DNA from: Helicobacter pylori Shi112
GTDB lineage: Bacteria > Campylobacterota > Campylobacteria > Campylobacterales > Helicobacteraceae
Direction: 5' to 3'
Length of the DNA stretch: 64,000 nucleotides
NCBI RefSeq assembly: GCF_000277405.1
Contig: NC_017741.1
Location: 1,116,001 to 1,180,000 of the forward strand
A program made the translations under genes and the position numbers. Under the pieces are notes generated by a model, which searched no databases, was not told where the DNA came from, and saw only the letters and a list, made by a program, of their open reading frames with translations. Positions 17,931 to 27,987 of the stretch are shown piece by piece (the first letter of the stretch is position 1; each line of letters starts with the position of its first letter).

Positions 17931-19154
17931 ATGGCAAGAAGTATTGAATTACAAGAGATAGAGGTGTGGGATGGCAATACCGCTAGCTCTAACGCTTTAA
18001 GACAGGCTCAAATTGATGTCATCGCAGCCTATCCTATCACCCCATCAACGCCCATTGTGCAAAATTACGGCTCGTTTAAGGATAATGGCTATATTGATGG
18101 CGAATTTGTTTTAGTGGAATCTGAGCATGCCGCCATGAGCGCATGCGTGGGAGCTGCAGCAGCTGGTGGAAGAGTCAGCACTGCGACTAGCTCTCAAGGT
18201 TTGGCGTTAATGGTAGAGGTTTTATACCAGGCTTCTGGCATGCGTTTGCCTATCGTTTTGAATTTAGTCAATCGCGCTTTAGCAGCCCCTTTGAATATCC
18301 ATGGCGATCATTCTGATATGTATTTGAGTAGGGATTCTGGCTGGATAAGTTTATGCACATGCAACCCCCAAGAAGCTTATGATTTCACTTTAATGGCGTT
18401 TAGAATCGCAGAGCATCAAAAGGTGCGCGTGCCCACTATTGTCAATCAAGATGGCTTTTTATGCTCGCACACCGTGCAAAATGTCCGCCCCTTGAGCGAT
18501 GCAGTGGCTTACCAATTCGTAGGCGAATACCAAACCAAGCATTCCCTTTTGGATTTTGATAAGCCGGTAAGCTATGGCGCACAAGCTGAAGAAGAATGGC
18601 ATTATGAACATAAAGCCCAACTCCACCATGCGATCATGAGCGCGTCTTCTGTGATTGAAGAAGTGTTCAATGATTTCGCTAAACTCACCGGCAGACAATA
18701 CCATTTGACTAGAACTTTCCAGCTAGAAGACGCTGAAATCGCTATCTTTGCGTTAGGCACTACTTATGAATCAGCGATCGTAGCGGCTAAAGAAATGCGT
18801 AAAAAAGGCATTAAGGCCGGCGTGGCGACCATCCATTCCTTACGCCCCTTCCCTTATGAAAGATTAGGGCAGGATTTGAAAAACCTTAAAGCTTTAGCGA
18901 TTTTAGACAAGAGCTCTCCAGCGGGTGCTATGGGAGCGATGTTTAATGAAGTAACGAGCGCGGTGTATCAAACGCAAGGGACTAAACACCCCGTGGTGTC
19001 TAACTATATCTATGGTTTAGGCGAAAGGGATATGACAATCGTGCATTTATGCGAAATTTTTGAAGAAATCAACGAAGACGCTCTTAAAGGCACGCTCACG
19101 CACCCTACCCAACAATTCGTAGGTTTGCGTGGCCCTAAAATGAGCTTTTTTTAA
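17931..19154 (+). CDS. porA: Pyruvate oxidoreductase, alpha subunit
   Basis: 407 residues, combining the pyrimidine-binding-type domain I and transketolase C-like domain II. AAYPITPSTPIVQ near 29-41 is the substrate-binding signature; ESEHAAMSACVGAAAAGGR follows, then SSQGLALMVEVLYQASG, all conserved in the family. The middle part of the operon: 9 nt after porD and 12 nt before porB. The start ATG has AAGGAAAAAT upstream. Confidence 0.97.
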   Translation: MARSIELQEIEVWDGNTASSNALRQAQIDVIAAYPITPSTPIVQNYGSFKDNGYIDGEFVLVESEHAAMSACVGAAAAGGRVSTATSSQGLALMVEVLYQASGMRLPIVLNLVNRALAAPLNIHGDHSDMYLSRDSGWISLCTCNPQEAYDFTLMAFRIAEHQKVRVPTIVNQDGFLCSHTVQNVRPLSDAVAYQFVGEYQTKHSLLDFDKPVSYGAQAEEEWHYEHKAQLHHAIMSASSVIEEVFNDFAKLTGRQYHLTRTFQLEDAEIAIFALGTTYESAIVAAKEMRKKGIKAGVATIHSLRPFPYERLGQDLKNLKALAILDKSSPAGAMGAMFNEVTSAVYQTQGTKHPVVSNYIYGLGERDMTIVHLCEIFEEINEDALKGTLTHPTQQFVGLRGPKMSFF

Positions 19155-19166
19155 AAAGGAAATATC

Positions 19167-20111
19167 ATGGTAAAAGAAGTCAAAACACTCAAAGGTTTTA
19201 GCCAAAGCGCTGAAAAATTCCAAGGCTCGCACTTGCTTTGTCCGGGTTGCGGGCATGGCATTATTGTGCGCGAAGTTTTAAACGCTGTAGATGGGCCTAT
19301 TGTTTTAGGCAATTCTACCGGTTGTTTAGAGGTATGCTCGGCGGTGTATCCGCACACTTCATGGGATGTGCCTTGGATTCATATTGGTTTTGAAAATGGC
19401 TCTACGGCGATTTCAGGGGTGGAAGCGATGTATAAAGCGCTAGTGAATAAGGGCCGCTATCAAGGTCAAAAACCAAAATTTGTGGCGTTTGGGGGCGATG
19501 GGGCCAGTTATGATATTGGTTTGCAATTCATCAGCGGTTGCATGGAAAGAGGGCATGACATGACTTACATTTGCCTAGATAATGAAAACTACGCCAATAC
19601 CGGCGGTCAAAGAAGCGGCTCTACGCCATTAGGGGCTAGCACTTCTACCACGCCATCAGGATCGGTTAGCTTTGGTAAAAAAGAAAAGAAAAAAGACATC
19701 GTCAATATCATGGCAAGCCATGGAGTCCCTTATGTGGCGCAGCTCTCGCCTAACAAATGGAAAGACATGAACAAAAAGATTAAAACCGCGCTAGACACTG
19801 AAGGGCCTTGCTTCATCAACGCTCTTAGCCCATGCACGACTGAATGGAAATTTGAATCCAATAAAACCATTGAATTAGCGGATATGGCTGTGGATAGCTT
19901 GATGTTCCCCCTATTTGAAATCTTTAATGGCAGGGAATTGAAAATCACTTACCGCCCAAGAAATATCATTCCTGTAAGGGATTATTTAGGGGCTCAAAAG
20001 CGCTTCAAACACCTTTTCAAAAAAGAAAACGAACACATTATTGAAGAATTGCAAAAAGATGTGAATGAGCGTTGGGAATACTTGCAACGCAGAGAAGAGG
20101 CTAAAGTATAA
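19167..20111 (+). CDS. porB: Pyruvate oxidoreductase, beta (TPP-binding) subunit
   Basis: 314 residues. Binds thiamine pyrophosphate through GDGASYDIGLQ...NEN (about 111-145) and holds an iron-sulfur centre through CPGCGHG (25-31), CLEVC (about 52-56) and a later Cys. YANTGGQRSGSTPLGA is the conserved catalytic loop. Last gene of porCDAB; a hairpin follows the stop. Start ATG with AAGGA upstream. Confidence 0.97.
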   Translation: MVKEVKTLKGFSQSAEKFQGSHLLCPGCGHGIIVREVLNAVDGPIVLGNSTGCLEVCSAVYPHTSWDVPWIHIGFENGSTAISGVEAMYKALVNKGRYQGQKPKFVAFGGDGASYDIGLQFISGCMERGHDMTYICLDNENYANTGGQRSGSTPLGASTSTTPSGSVSFGKKEKKKDIVNIMASHGVPYVAQLSPNKWKDMNKKIKTALDTEGPCFINALSPCTTEWKFESNKTIELADMAVDSLMFPLFEIFNGRELKITYRPRNIIPVRDYLGAQKRFKHLFKKENEHIIEELQKDVNERWEYLQRREEAKV

Positions 20112-20126
20112 CTCTCCTCTCAAATC

Positions 20127-20146
20127 AAGGCGCTTTTTGGCGTCTT
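20127..20146 (+). terminator. Hairpin terminator after porB
   Basis: Seven-pair stem (AAGGCGC with GCGTCTT, one G-T pair) and a T-rich loop, followed within 10 nt by a run of four T. It separates the por operon from purB. Confidence 0.55.
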
Positions 20147-20219
20147 GTGTGATTTTCCCCCTTGACTTTTTAAACCCCTTAAAGTAACATAAATCCCATT
20201 TTGATTGTAAGGATTGTCG

Positions 20220-21542
20220 GTGTTAGAACGCTATGCGAATGAAGAAATGAAAGCCCTATGGAATGAGCAAACCAAGTTTGAAACCTATTTAGAAGTGGAA
20301 AAAGCTGTCGTTAGGGCGTGGAACAAGCTTGGGCAAATCCAAGATAGCGATTGTGAAAAAATCTGCTCAAAGGCGGCATTCAACCTTGAGCGCATCAAAG
20401 AAATTGAAAAAACCACTAAGCATGACTTAATCGCTTTCACCACTTGCGTGGCTGAAAGCCTGGGCGAAGAATCGCGCTTTTTTCATTATGGGATCACTTC
20501 TAGCGATTGCATTGATACGGCTATGGCGCTATTGATGACAAAAAGCTTAAATCTCATTCAAAAAGGCGTTAAAAACCTCTATGAAACCCTTAAAAGTAGG
20601 GCTTTAGAGCATAAAGACACGCTGATGGTGGGCAGAAGCCATGGGGTGTTTGGCGAACCCATTACTTTTGGCTTAGTGTTAGCCCTTTTTGCTGATGAAA
20701 TCAAACGGCATTTAAAAGCCTTAGATTTAACGATGGAATTTATTAGCGTGGGAGCGATCAGTGGGGCTATGGGGAATTTCGCGCACGCCCCCTTAGAATT
20801 AGAAGAATTAGCGTGCGAATTTTTAGGCTTAAAAACCGCCAACATCAATAATCAAGTCATTCAAAGGGATCGCTACGCTAGGCTTGCATGCGATCTGGCT
20901 CTTTTAGCGAGCAGTTGTGAAAAAATCGCTGTCAATATCCGCCATTTGCAACGCAGTGAAGTCTATGAAGTGGAAGAAGCTTTTTCAACAGGGCAAAAAG
21001 GAAGCTCGGCGATGCCTCATAAAAGAAACCCCATATTGAGCGAGAATATCACCGGGCTTTGTAGGGTGATTCGCTCTTTTACTACCCCTATGCTAGAAAA
21101 TGTCGCCTTATGGCATGAAAGGGACATGAGCCATAGCTCTGTGGAGCGTTTTGCATTACCCGATCTGTTTGTTACTAGCGATTTTATGCTCAGCCGCTTG
21201 AATAGCGTGATTGAAAATTTGGTGGTTTATCCTAAAAACATGCTTAAAAATTTAGCTTTGAGTGGGGGGCTAGTCTTTTCGCAACGGGTGTTATTGGAAT
21301 TGCCTAAAAAAGGTTTGAGTAGAGAAGAAAGCTATTCTATCGTGCAAGAAAATGCGATGAAAATATGGGAGGTTTTGCAACAAGGCGCTTTTAAAAATGC
21401 TGATGGAAATTTGTTTTTAAACGCCCTACTCAACGATGAACGCTTGAAAAAATATTTGAGCGAGGATGAAATCAAAGCATGTTTTGATTATAGTTATTAC
21501 ACTAAAAATGTGGGGGCGATTTTTAAAAGGGTGTTTGAATAA
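20220..21542 (+). CDS. purB: Adenylosuccinate lyase
   Basis: Acts twice in purine synthesis, releasing fumarate from SAICAR and from adenylosuccinate. 440 residues, fumarase/aspartase superfamily. Signature GSSAMPHKRNP near residues 261-271, conserved His in GRSHGVFGEP, and the TSSDCIDTA substrate loop near 91-99. A GTG start at 20220 is chosen: AAGGA at 20209-20213 lies 6 nt before it, whereas the in-frame TTG at 20214 touches the ribosome site. Helicobacter imports purines but keeps these interconversion steps. Confidence 0.96.
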   Translation: MLERYANEEMKALWNEQTKFETYLEVEKAVVRAWNKLGQIQDSDCEKICSKAAFNLERIKEIEKTTKHDLIAFTTCVAESLGEESRFFHYGITSSDCIDTAMALLMTKSLNLIQKGVKNLYETLKSRALEHKDTLMVGRSHGVFGEPITFGLVLALFADEIKRHLKALDLTMEFISVGAISGAMGNFAHAPLELEELACEFLGLKTANINNQVIQRDRYARLACDLALLASSCEKIAVNIRHLQRSEVYEVEEAFSTGQKGSSAMPHKRNPILSENITGLCRVIRSFTTPMLENVALWHERDMSHSSVERFALPDLFVTSDFMLSRLNSVIENLVVYPKNMLKNLALSGGLVFSQRVLLELPKKGLSREESYSIVQENAMKIWEVLQQGAFKNADGNLFLNALLNDERLKKYLSEDEIKACFDYSYYTKNVGAIFKRVFE

Positions 21543-21603
21543 GGCACGTTTTCACAAAAACAAAACTATACAATAAGCAATAAAAATTAAATTAAGGGGT
21601 TTT

Positions 21604-22437
21604 TTGAAACGAGCGTTATGTTTGATTTTAGGGCTTTTTTGCGCACTTAATGCAAAGGGTTTTAAAGATGTTTTGACTAAAGGGGATTACACTTTTTTTA
21701 ATAAAAAGGTGGTTTCGCCCATCAAACGCTATGCGGATAGATCGGCGTTTTATCTGGGGCTTGGGTATCAATTAGGGAGCATTCAGCGCAACTCTAGCAA
21801 CTTGAATCTATTCCAAAACTTCACCAGAACCCAAATTATTTTCAGCGATGGCTTAAGCCCTGTTTTTAAAAATTCGTATGTGTCTAATGGTCTTGGCGTG
21901 CAAGTGGGCTATAAATGGGTGGGCAAGCATGAAGAAACGAAGTGGTTTGGCTTTAGGTGGGGGCTATTTTATGATTTGAGCGTCTCTCTTTATGGTCTAA
22001 AAGAATCGCAGTCTGTTATCATTTCCACTTATGGCACTTATATGGATTTATTATTTAACGCTTATAATGGGGATAAGTTTTTTGCCGGGTTCAATCTGGG
22101 GATTGCTTTTGCCGGGGTGTATGATAAATTAAGCGATGCATTATTGTATCAAACGCTTCTTCAAGACACTTTTGGCGGGAAAGTGGATCCAAATGGCTTC
22201 CAGTTTTTGGTGGATTTAGGGGTTCGTTTAGGGAATGAACGCAACCAATTTGGCTTTGGGATTAAAATCCCTACTTATTATTTTAACCACTATTATTCCA
22301 TGAATAACATTAGCAATAATAGTGGAGATGTCCTAAAGGTTTTACGATTTTTGGAATACGGGATCAACAGCGTGTTGTATCGGGTTGATTTCAGGCGCAA
22401 TTACTCGGTTTATTTCAACTACACTTATAGTTTTTAA
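21604..22437 (+). CDS. horI: Hor-family outer-membrane protein
   Basis: 277 residues (HP1113-like), similar in plan to the Hor protein at 15992-16663: signal peptide ([15 protein letters not shown]), [12 protein letters not shown] soon after, [12 protein letters not shown] in the middle, and a C-terminal VYFNYTYSF ending in Phe for BAM-dependent insertion. The start is TTG, 4 nt after AAGGGG; no ATG precedes the signal peptide. A TACAAT about 35 nt upstream could be its -10. Its stop overlaps the convergent uvrB stop by 4 nt. Function unknown. Confidence 0.85.
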   Translation: MKRALCLILGLFCALNAKGFKDVLTKGDYTFFNKKVVSPIKRYADRSAFYLGLGYQLGSIQRNSSNLNLFQNFTRTQIIFSDGLSPVFKNSYVSNGLGVQVGYKWVGKHEETKWFGFRWGLFYDLSVSLYGLKESQSVIISTYGTYMDLLFNAYNGDKFFAGFNLGIAFAGVYDKLSDALLYQTLLQDTFGGKVDPNGFQFLVDLGVRLGNERNQFGFGIKIPTYYFNHYYSMNNISNNSGDVLKVLRFLEYGINSVLYRVDFRRNYSVYFNYTYSF

Positions 22438-24410
22438 AGCGTTCTTAATTTAGCGATTTCGTCTCTCAAACGCATCGCTTCTTCAAAATCCAAATTTTTC
22501 GCGCATTCTCGCATTTTTTTATCCAGTTCTTTAATGATCTTTTCCCTTTCGCTTTTAGGGATTTTGTCCTTTTTTAAGGCTTTAGCGATTTTAACCTCAT
22601 CGTCTCTTAATTTCAATTCCTCTTCTAAAGCACGAGTAACGGTTTTGGGGGTGATATGATGAAGTTTATTAAATTCTTCTTGCTTAGCGCGCCTGTAGCT
22701 CGTAATTTCAAAGGCTTTTTGCATGCTTTGAGTGATTTTTTTAGCGTATAATAAAACCTTGCCATTAGCGTTTCTAGCGGCTCGCCCCATGGTTTGAATG
22801 AGGCTTGTTTCACTCCTTAAAAACCCTTCTTTATCCGCATCCATGATCGCTACTAAAGAGACTTCAGGCAAATCCAGCCCTTCTCTTAAAAGATTGATCC
22901 CTATTAAAATGTCAAATTCTTTAAGCCTTAAAGAGCGGATGATGTGATTCCTTTCAATCGCATCAATTTCACTATGCATGTAACGCGCCTTCAAGCCCCA
23001 TTCAGCATAATATTTGCACAATTCTTCTGCCATTTTTTTAGTGAGCGTGGTGATGAGCACCCTTTCATCTCTAGCCACCACTAACTTGATTTCATCAAAT
23101 AAATCCTGGACTTGCTTATCGCTGTCTCGCACTTCAAATTTAGGGTCTAAAAGCCCTGTAGGGCGAATGATTTGCTCAGCGACATTCTTTTGAGAAAGCT
23201 CTAATTCTAGCTTATTGGGCGTGGCGGACACAAAAAGGAACTGGCAATTTTTATGGATAAATTCATCAAATTTTAAAGGGCGATTGTCTAAAGCGCTAGG
23301 CAATCTAAAACCATATTCCACTAAAACGCTTTTCCTGCTCATATCCCCTGCATACATCCCCCCAAACTGCGGCAAACTCACATGGCTTTCATCCACAATG
23401 ACTAAAAACTCCCGCTCAAATATCCCTAAATAATCAAACAAACAAAAAGGCGTTTCATTAGGGGCTTTGCCTGTAAAATGGCGCGCGTAATTTTCAATGC
23501 CCTTACACACACCGGTTGCACTAATCATTTCTAAATCATGCTCGGTGCGTTGTTTGAGGCGGTTGTATTCAAGCATTTTATCCTGCTCTTTAAAAAATTT
23601 CAATCTTAGAGCGAGTTCATCTTCAATGCTTTTAATGGCTAAATTCAACCTCTCACTCCCTACAGCAAACTGACTGGCCGCATAAAGCATGACAGAATCC
23701 AAGCGCTTGATTTCATTTTTTTCTAAAGCGTCAAAGACAGCAATCCTTTCTATCTCATCGCCAAAAAATTCAATCCTGATAAATTCAGCGTCATTATAAG
23801 CGGGGAAAATATCCACGCATTCTCCGGTCGCTCTAAAACTCCCCCTATCAAACACCACTTCATTACGGCTATAACCCATTTCTACTAGCTTGAGTAAAAA
23901 GCTCTTATAAGCGCGCTTCTCGCCCACTTTGATTTTTTCCATGACTTTTAAATATTCTTCAGGGTTACCCAAACCATAATTAGCCGAAACGCTCGCTATC
24001 ACGATCACATCATCATAACCTAAAAGTGAGGTGGCCGCACTCAATCTCAAACGCTCTAAATCATCATTAATAGAGCTGTCTTTTTCAATGAATAAATCCC
24101 TTCTAGGGATATAGCTTTCAGGCTGGTAGTAGTCAAAGTGGGAGATAAAATACTCCACTCTATTATGCGGGAAAAACGCCTTAAACTCGCTATAGAGCTG
24201 TGCGCATAAGGTCTTATTATGGCTCATGATCAGAGTGGGTTTGTTGATATTAGCGATGATATTAGCCATCGTATAAGTTTTACCGCTCCCTGTAACCCCC
24301 ACTAAAGTTTGATAATGGTTGTTATTTTTCAAGCTTTTCGTTAAGGCTTCTATGGCTTGAGGCTGATCGCCTGCTGGTGGGTAAGAGCTTTTTAAATCAA
24401 ATAAAGGCAT
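22434..24410 (-). CDS. uvrB: Excinuclease ABC subunit B
   Basis: 658 residues, helicase-like damage-verification subunit of nucleotide excision repair, loading UvrC after UvrA. Walker [13 protein letters not shown] near 37-48, beta-hairpin YYQPESYIP near 92-100, DESH helicase motif II, motif [11 protein letters not shown], and a C-terminal UVR domain ([24 protein letters not shown]). The ATG at 24410 begins the canonical MPLFDL; an ATG five codons upstream is in frame but would lie very close to the predicted transcription start. Confidence 0.97.
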   Translation of the reverse strand: MPLFDLKSSYPPAGDQPQAIEALTKSLKNNNHYQTLVGVTGSGKTYTMANIIANINKPTLIMSHNKTLCAQLYSEFKAFFPHNRVEYFISHFDYYQPESYIPRRDLFIEKDSSINDDLERLRLSAATSLLGYDDVIVIASVSANYGLGNPEEYLKVMEKIKVGEKRAYKSFLLKLVEMGYSRNEVVFDRGSFRATGECVDIFPAYNDAEFIRIEFFGDEIERIAVFDALEKNEIKRLDSVMLYAASQFAVGSERLNLAIKSIEDELALRLKFFKEQDKMLEYNRLKQRTEHDLEMISATGVCKGIENYARHFTGKAPNETPFCLFDYLGIFEREFLVIVDESHVSLPQFGGMYAGDMSRKSVLVEYGFRLPSALDNRPLKFDEFIHKNCQFLFVSATPNKLELELSQKNVAEQIIRPTGLLDPKFEVRDSDKQVQDLFDEIKLVVARDERVLITTLTKKMAEELCKYYAEWGLKARYMHSEIDAIERNHIIRSLRLKEFDILIGINLLREGLDLPEVSLVAIMDADKEGFLRSETSLIQTMGRAARNANGKVLLYAKKITQSMQKAFEITSYRRAKQEEFNKLHHITPKTVTRALEEELKLRDDEVKIAKALKKDKIPKSEREKIIKELDKKMRECAKNLDFEEAMRLRDEIAKLRTL

Positions 24411-24436
24411 CTTTAAAACTCGCATTTTTTAGGGGT

Positions 24437-24442
24437 ATTATA
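24437..24442 (-). promoter_or_regulatory. -10 box of uvrB
   Basis: TATAAT on the minus strand, 26 nt before the ATG at 24410. The predicted transcript start would be about 20 nt before that ATG, which supports the shorter protein. Confidence 0.55.
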
Positions 24443-24479
24443 GTGGTTTTTTAACACGCTTTATTCAATCTCAAAAAAA

Positions 24480-25100
24480 TCAATGTTTTGATAATGATCG
24501 GTTTTTTCGCTCCACTAATTTCATTTTTAGCTTGCTCGTTTTAGTTTGCCCTATCGCTTCAGGGCTTTCGGTTTTGTTTTGTGTGATTTGGCTTAAAGCT
24601 TGGGTTTGTTTTTCGGTGATTTGAGTGTTAGCGCTTTCTTTGGCGTTATTTAAAAAGATTTGATAGCTCGTTAAAAGCTTGGTAGCGGTATCTACGATCT
24701 GATTTTCTAGTTTTTTAATCTCGTTTTTGATGTTTTCGGTGTTAGCGTTTAAGGTAGCGCTCACTTCTTGCTCGTTAGATCGCATGCTCGTATTGAAATC
24801 GTTAAAAAAGCTCTCGTATTCTTTCATTTTGATTTTCAAACTCTCGCCGGCGTTAGTGAGCCATTCAATGGAGTTTCTCAAACTGCTATCAATCTCGTTG
24901 GCGTTTTTGAAAAAATCCAAACTCAAAAGCACTTCTAAAATCCTAACGATTCCTTTAAGGCTTAGTCCCACTTGATCCGTAAAAACGCTATTAGAATGTA
25001 GCGCGCTTTGTAATTGCTTTAAAAGCTCGTTAGTGATTTCTTTAACTTCTGGCTGGTTGGTGAAATCTAGCGCGCTATTAGGTAGGTTAGGGTATTGCAT
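24480..25100 (-). CDS. Coiled-coil protein of unknown function
   Basis: 206 residues (HP1115-like), no recognised domain, no signal peptide or membrane segment. Residues 95-175 are strongly helical with heptad-like hydrophobic spacing and many Asn/Thr/Gln, resembling phage tail-fibre or injection-associated coiled coils; the C-terminal 20 residues are very basic (KLKMKLVERKNRSLSKH). AAGGA 7 nt before the ATG is good. It follows the large BECR/ParB-like protein gene on the same strand with only a small ORF between, so the three probably form one unit of mobile origin. Function cannot be given. Confidence 0.7.
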   Translation of the reverse strand: MQYPNLPNSALDFTNQPEVKEITNELLKQLQSALHSNSVFTDQVGLSLKGIVRILEVLLSLDFFKNANEIDSSLRNSIEWLTNAGESLKIKMKEYESFFNDFNTSMRSNEQEVSATLNANTENIKNEIKKLENQIVDTATKLLTSYQIFLNNAKESANTQITEKQTQALSQITQNKTESPEAIGQTKTSKLKMKLVERKNRSLSKH

Positions 25101-25225
25101 GGATATTTCCTTTTTATGCTATCATTACTAAAACAAAAACACTTAAAACCGGTTGCATGTGTGCCAAAAGTCCCTAACGGAAAAGATTTTTCTTTTTGAC
25201 TGGGTGGGTGAGGCTTTCTTTTCAT
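25067..25225 (-). CDS. Possible small protein (52 aa)
   Basis: A short open frame with a strong AAGGAG 6 nt before its ATG, beginning 18 nt after the stop of the large upstream gene and overlapping the next gene's start by 34 nt. The product starts MKRKPHPPSQKEKSF and has two close cysteines (KCFCF) and a basic character. The tight spacing and ribosome site argue for translation; the composition is not convincing as a folded protein, so it may serve only to couple translation of the next gene. Confidence 0.4.
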   Translation of the reverse strand: MKRKPHPPSQKEKSFPLGTFGTHATGFKCFCFSNDSIKRKYPCNTLTYLIAR

Positions 25226-25243
25226 TTCTTACTCCTTGACTGA

Positions 25244-27574
25244 TTAATCTTGTTTTATAAAGGCTCGTTCCTTAATCCCTTTTTGTGTCTTCTCTGCACT
25301 CTTTTTGCTTGCTTCTTTGGCGTTCTTGCTTTCTTTTTGCATGTCCTTTACGGCTTCAATCAAACGATTTAAGGCGGGATTAGTTTCATTAGGCTCTCTA
25401 TTAACCATTAAAAGGTAATGCGTGAAATCGTAAATATCAATGTCCTTAAATTCCTTACTATTAGGATCAAACATGTCCTTTGCAACATCAGCGATCTTAA
25501 ATTCTTTCAAACCTTTTTTAATGTTATCGCTTCTTAAGGCTTCAAATAACGCTTTAGAAGGATCATCAAACCTCGCAAACCTTGCGATCGCTCCTCCTAA
25601 AATCTCGCTGATATCGCTTATTCCTTGATCGCTCTTTTCAAACATTTCTAAACTATTCGTTTTATAGAATTTTTCGCTCAAGTCTTTCAGGCTCTCGCTC
25701 GTGCTTTGGTAGTTCTTTAAATTAGCAAAAGACCGATCCATTATGTCGCTTAAATAAGCGTTCAGGCTTACATTGGGGAAATTCATGTCATGGATTAGAT
25801 TGTGAAAACTCCCGGCGTTATCTACAAACATTTTTTTTATTTTTTCATAGCTTTTAATGTCGTTAGAAAATTCTTTCTGCCAGCGGTTTAATAGCTCTAT
25901 GCCTTGCGTTTTCGTCCTTGGCATGTTATACATCAAAAGACTCAAGTTGCTATCGGTTACATTAGGATGAGTAGCCTTATCAAAATTAAGATTTTTAGCA
26001 ACGATATTTTTTAAAGAATAGACGCTATCAGCGTTTAATTGGCTTTCTAATTCTTTTAATTTGCTTTCATAGTGGCTTAAAACCGCTATTGCATGATCGC
26101 TCTCGCTATTAAAGCGTCCTTGATTGCTTGATGCTGCTAAATTGTTGATCTCGGTATTATTTAAGCGTTTAGAAGGCAAGCGCACTAACAACTCGTCCGG
26201 CTTTAAATCTATATGATAGTATTCCTTGATCGCTTTCTCGTAAGAAAAACGGCTTTTAGGCGTGAAATTTAGCATGCCTTGGATTCGGTGGTTTCCTGCG
26301 ATCACTTGCCCGTCGTGTAAAATGATCGGTAAATCTTCAAAACCTCCGCTTCCAAATATCTTTTTTGGATCAAAATTCTCTGAAATGCTTTTAATCTGTT
26401 CTTCGTTCATGTCGGTGCGTTTCTGCGTTCCGCCTGTGGTAAAGCTTGGTTTTAGGTCTTTAGCTTTCACGATCGCATAATCTAGATCGTAAATCTCTCT
26501 TTCATTCAACCTCACTCGGCTTTTAGGGATTTGCGCTTGCGTGTGTGCTGGTATATCTTCTCCAACTTCTATTTTAGTCTGGCTTTCAATGTTGCCTGCA
26601 TTGCCTCGCTCGTGTTCTAATTTCTTTTTTAAAGCGGCTTTTCGTGCTTGTTCTTGCTCTTTGGCTTTCAAAAACTCTTTTTCGCTCTCTATGCGATCGC
26701 TTTCTAATTTGGCAAGCTTTTCGGCTTTGGCAAGTTCTAGAGGGCTTAAATCTTGCGTGTTTTTTGGCGCGTTTTCTTGTGTTTTGAGTAAATCCTCTTG
26801 ACTTGTTAGAGGTTTTTTAGTAGTATTCTCTCCATAGACCACTACGGCTTCTAAGTCGTCGCTATTTGCGGTTCTGTTCGGCTGAATGAAAGAGTGGATA
26901 ATGTCAGCATTTCTTACATGATTTCTTACATATCTCTCAGGTGTATCTGGTATAAAAGTCCTTAAAATCGTATCGTTATCTTGTGTGATTAGCATATATA
27001 GGCGCGCTTGGTTTTCATCTTTAAACGCTTTGATATATTCTTTTTTATCTGTAGCGTTATTTTTATCTTTAGTGAAAATTTCAATGTGAGGCTCTCTAAG
27101 AGTTGGTTCTACTAAATTAAGCGCTTTTAACCTTTCATCGCTGTTTTCTCTTGTTTGTAAATGTTCTAAAAACCTTTCTTTGTTTTCAACGCTCTCTAAA
27201 GTTTGCTTAAATTCTTCAACGCTCATGCCTTTAGGCAAGGCGGTAGCGTTATCGTTTAGATTTTGGTTCAAGTCTTTAAAAAAAGCTTCTTTGTCTTTTA
27301 TGACCTCAAAAGGGCGCGCATCTTGCTCTCTTATGCTTTTAACTAGATTACTCGGTTTTGTGGCTTCTTTGAGTTCATCGCTGGCTTGTTTAACGCCGTT
27401 ATTAAGCTCTTCAATGATTTTAAGCGTGTTGTTGGTGAATTGGGAGTTTTTAGCGCTTAGTTCTAATTGCTTGCTAAAATCGCTTATAGTGTGGCTTCTT
27501 TCTAACGCTCTTTTAATGTGATACTTTAAAGCCGCTCCTGCGGTGGCTTCGTTTAAAGCTTTTGGTAACTTCAC
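25244..27574 (-). CDS. Large multidomain protein with BECR nuclease-like and ParB/DdrB-like regions, 5'-truncated
   Basis: 776 residues from a GTG (HP1116-like). Residues about 150-232 (TLREPHIEIF...KKEYIKAFKD...LYMLITQDND...LRTFIPD...ERYV) match the strand-helix pattern of PBECR/barnase-colicin E5-like nucleases found in phage and conjugative-element polyvalent proteins. Residues 280-325 are charged coiled coil. Residues about 350-500 resemble a ParB/DdrB-like domain, with LPIILHDGQVIAGNHRIQG at 415-433 and NLAASSNQGRF at 478-488. The rest is helical and unassigned. The frame is open for 67 more codons to 27775, reads like real protein and has no start codon, so the gene has lost its 5' part; the GTG has no clear ribosome site. 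Domain calls are by eye. Confidence 0.65.
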   Translation of the reverse strand: MKLPKALNEATAGAALKYHIKRALERSHTISDFSKQLELSAKNSQFTNNTLKIIEELNNGVKQASDELKEATKPSNLVKSIREQDARPFEVIKDKEAFFKDLNQNLNDNATALPKGMSVEEFKQTLESVENKERFLEHLQTRENSDERLKALNLVEPTLREPHIEIFTKDKNNATDKKEYIKAFKDENQARLYMLITQDNDTILRTFIPDTPERYVRNHVRNADIIHSFIQPNRTANSDDLEAVVVYGENTTKKPLTSQEDLLKTQENAPKNTQDLSPLELAKAEKLAKLESDRIESEKEFLKAKEQEQARKAALKKKLEHERGNAGNIESQTKIEVGEDIPAHTQAQIPKSRVRLNEREIYDLDYAIVKAKDLKPSFTTGGTQKRTDMNEEQIKSISENFDPKKIFGSGGFEDLPIILHDGQVIAGNHRIQGMLNFTPKSRFSYEKAIKEYYHIDLKPDELLVRLPSKRLNNTEINNLAASSNQGRFNSESDHAIAVLSHYESKLKELESQLNADSVYSLKNIVAKNLNFDKATHPNVTDSNLSLLMYNMPRTKTQGIELLNRWQKEFSNDIKSYEKIKKMFVDNAGSFHNLIHDMNFPNVSLNAYLSDIMDRSFANLKNYQSTSESLKDLSEKFYKTNSLEMFEKSDQGISDISEILGGAIARFARFDDPSKALFEALRSDNIKKGLKEFKIADVAKDMFDPNSKEFKDIDIYDFTHYLLMVNREPNETNPALNRLIEAVKDMQKESKNAKEASKKSAEKTQKGIKERAFIKQD

Positions 27575-27775
27575 TCCTAAAATGCGATCGGGTGCGTTGC
27601 GGTATAAAGTCCCTAGCGTAAATTTAGTCCATTGATACTTTAACGCTCCGCTTAGAGTGGTAGCTAAACCTTGGCTTAAGTTCTTAGTGGTGGCTGGCTT
27701 TAGGCTTTCGGCGATCTTAGCGTCGTTTTTGAAAAGCTTATGAAAACCGCTCGCTATTGTTTGGAGTTTGTAAAT

Positions 27776-27987
27776 TTAGGGATTTGTTAAGACAAGGGGA
27801 ATATTTAGGCGAGACAAACAAAGCAAAGTTATAGCAAGCAATGTTTTTTAGCTAAAGTTTTTAATATAAAGCCACTTAGCCATGAAAAAATGCAATATCT
27901 TTAATCTATCGCTTCAAATCAATTGTTCAAAAAACACGCTACTTAATATAAAACAAAAAATCCTTGAATCAAGCCCAAGTTTGAGAG
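27776..27987. other. Intergenic boundary of the accessory patch
   Basis: 212 bp between the broken 5' end of the large gene (in-frame TAA at 27776-27778) and the Sel1-repeat gene. AT-rich, no gene, no RNA structure and no clear target-site duplication that I can see. It must contain the joint where the 5' part of the large gene was lost. Confidence 0.5.
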
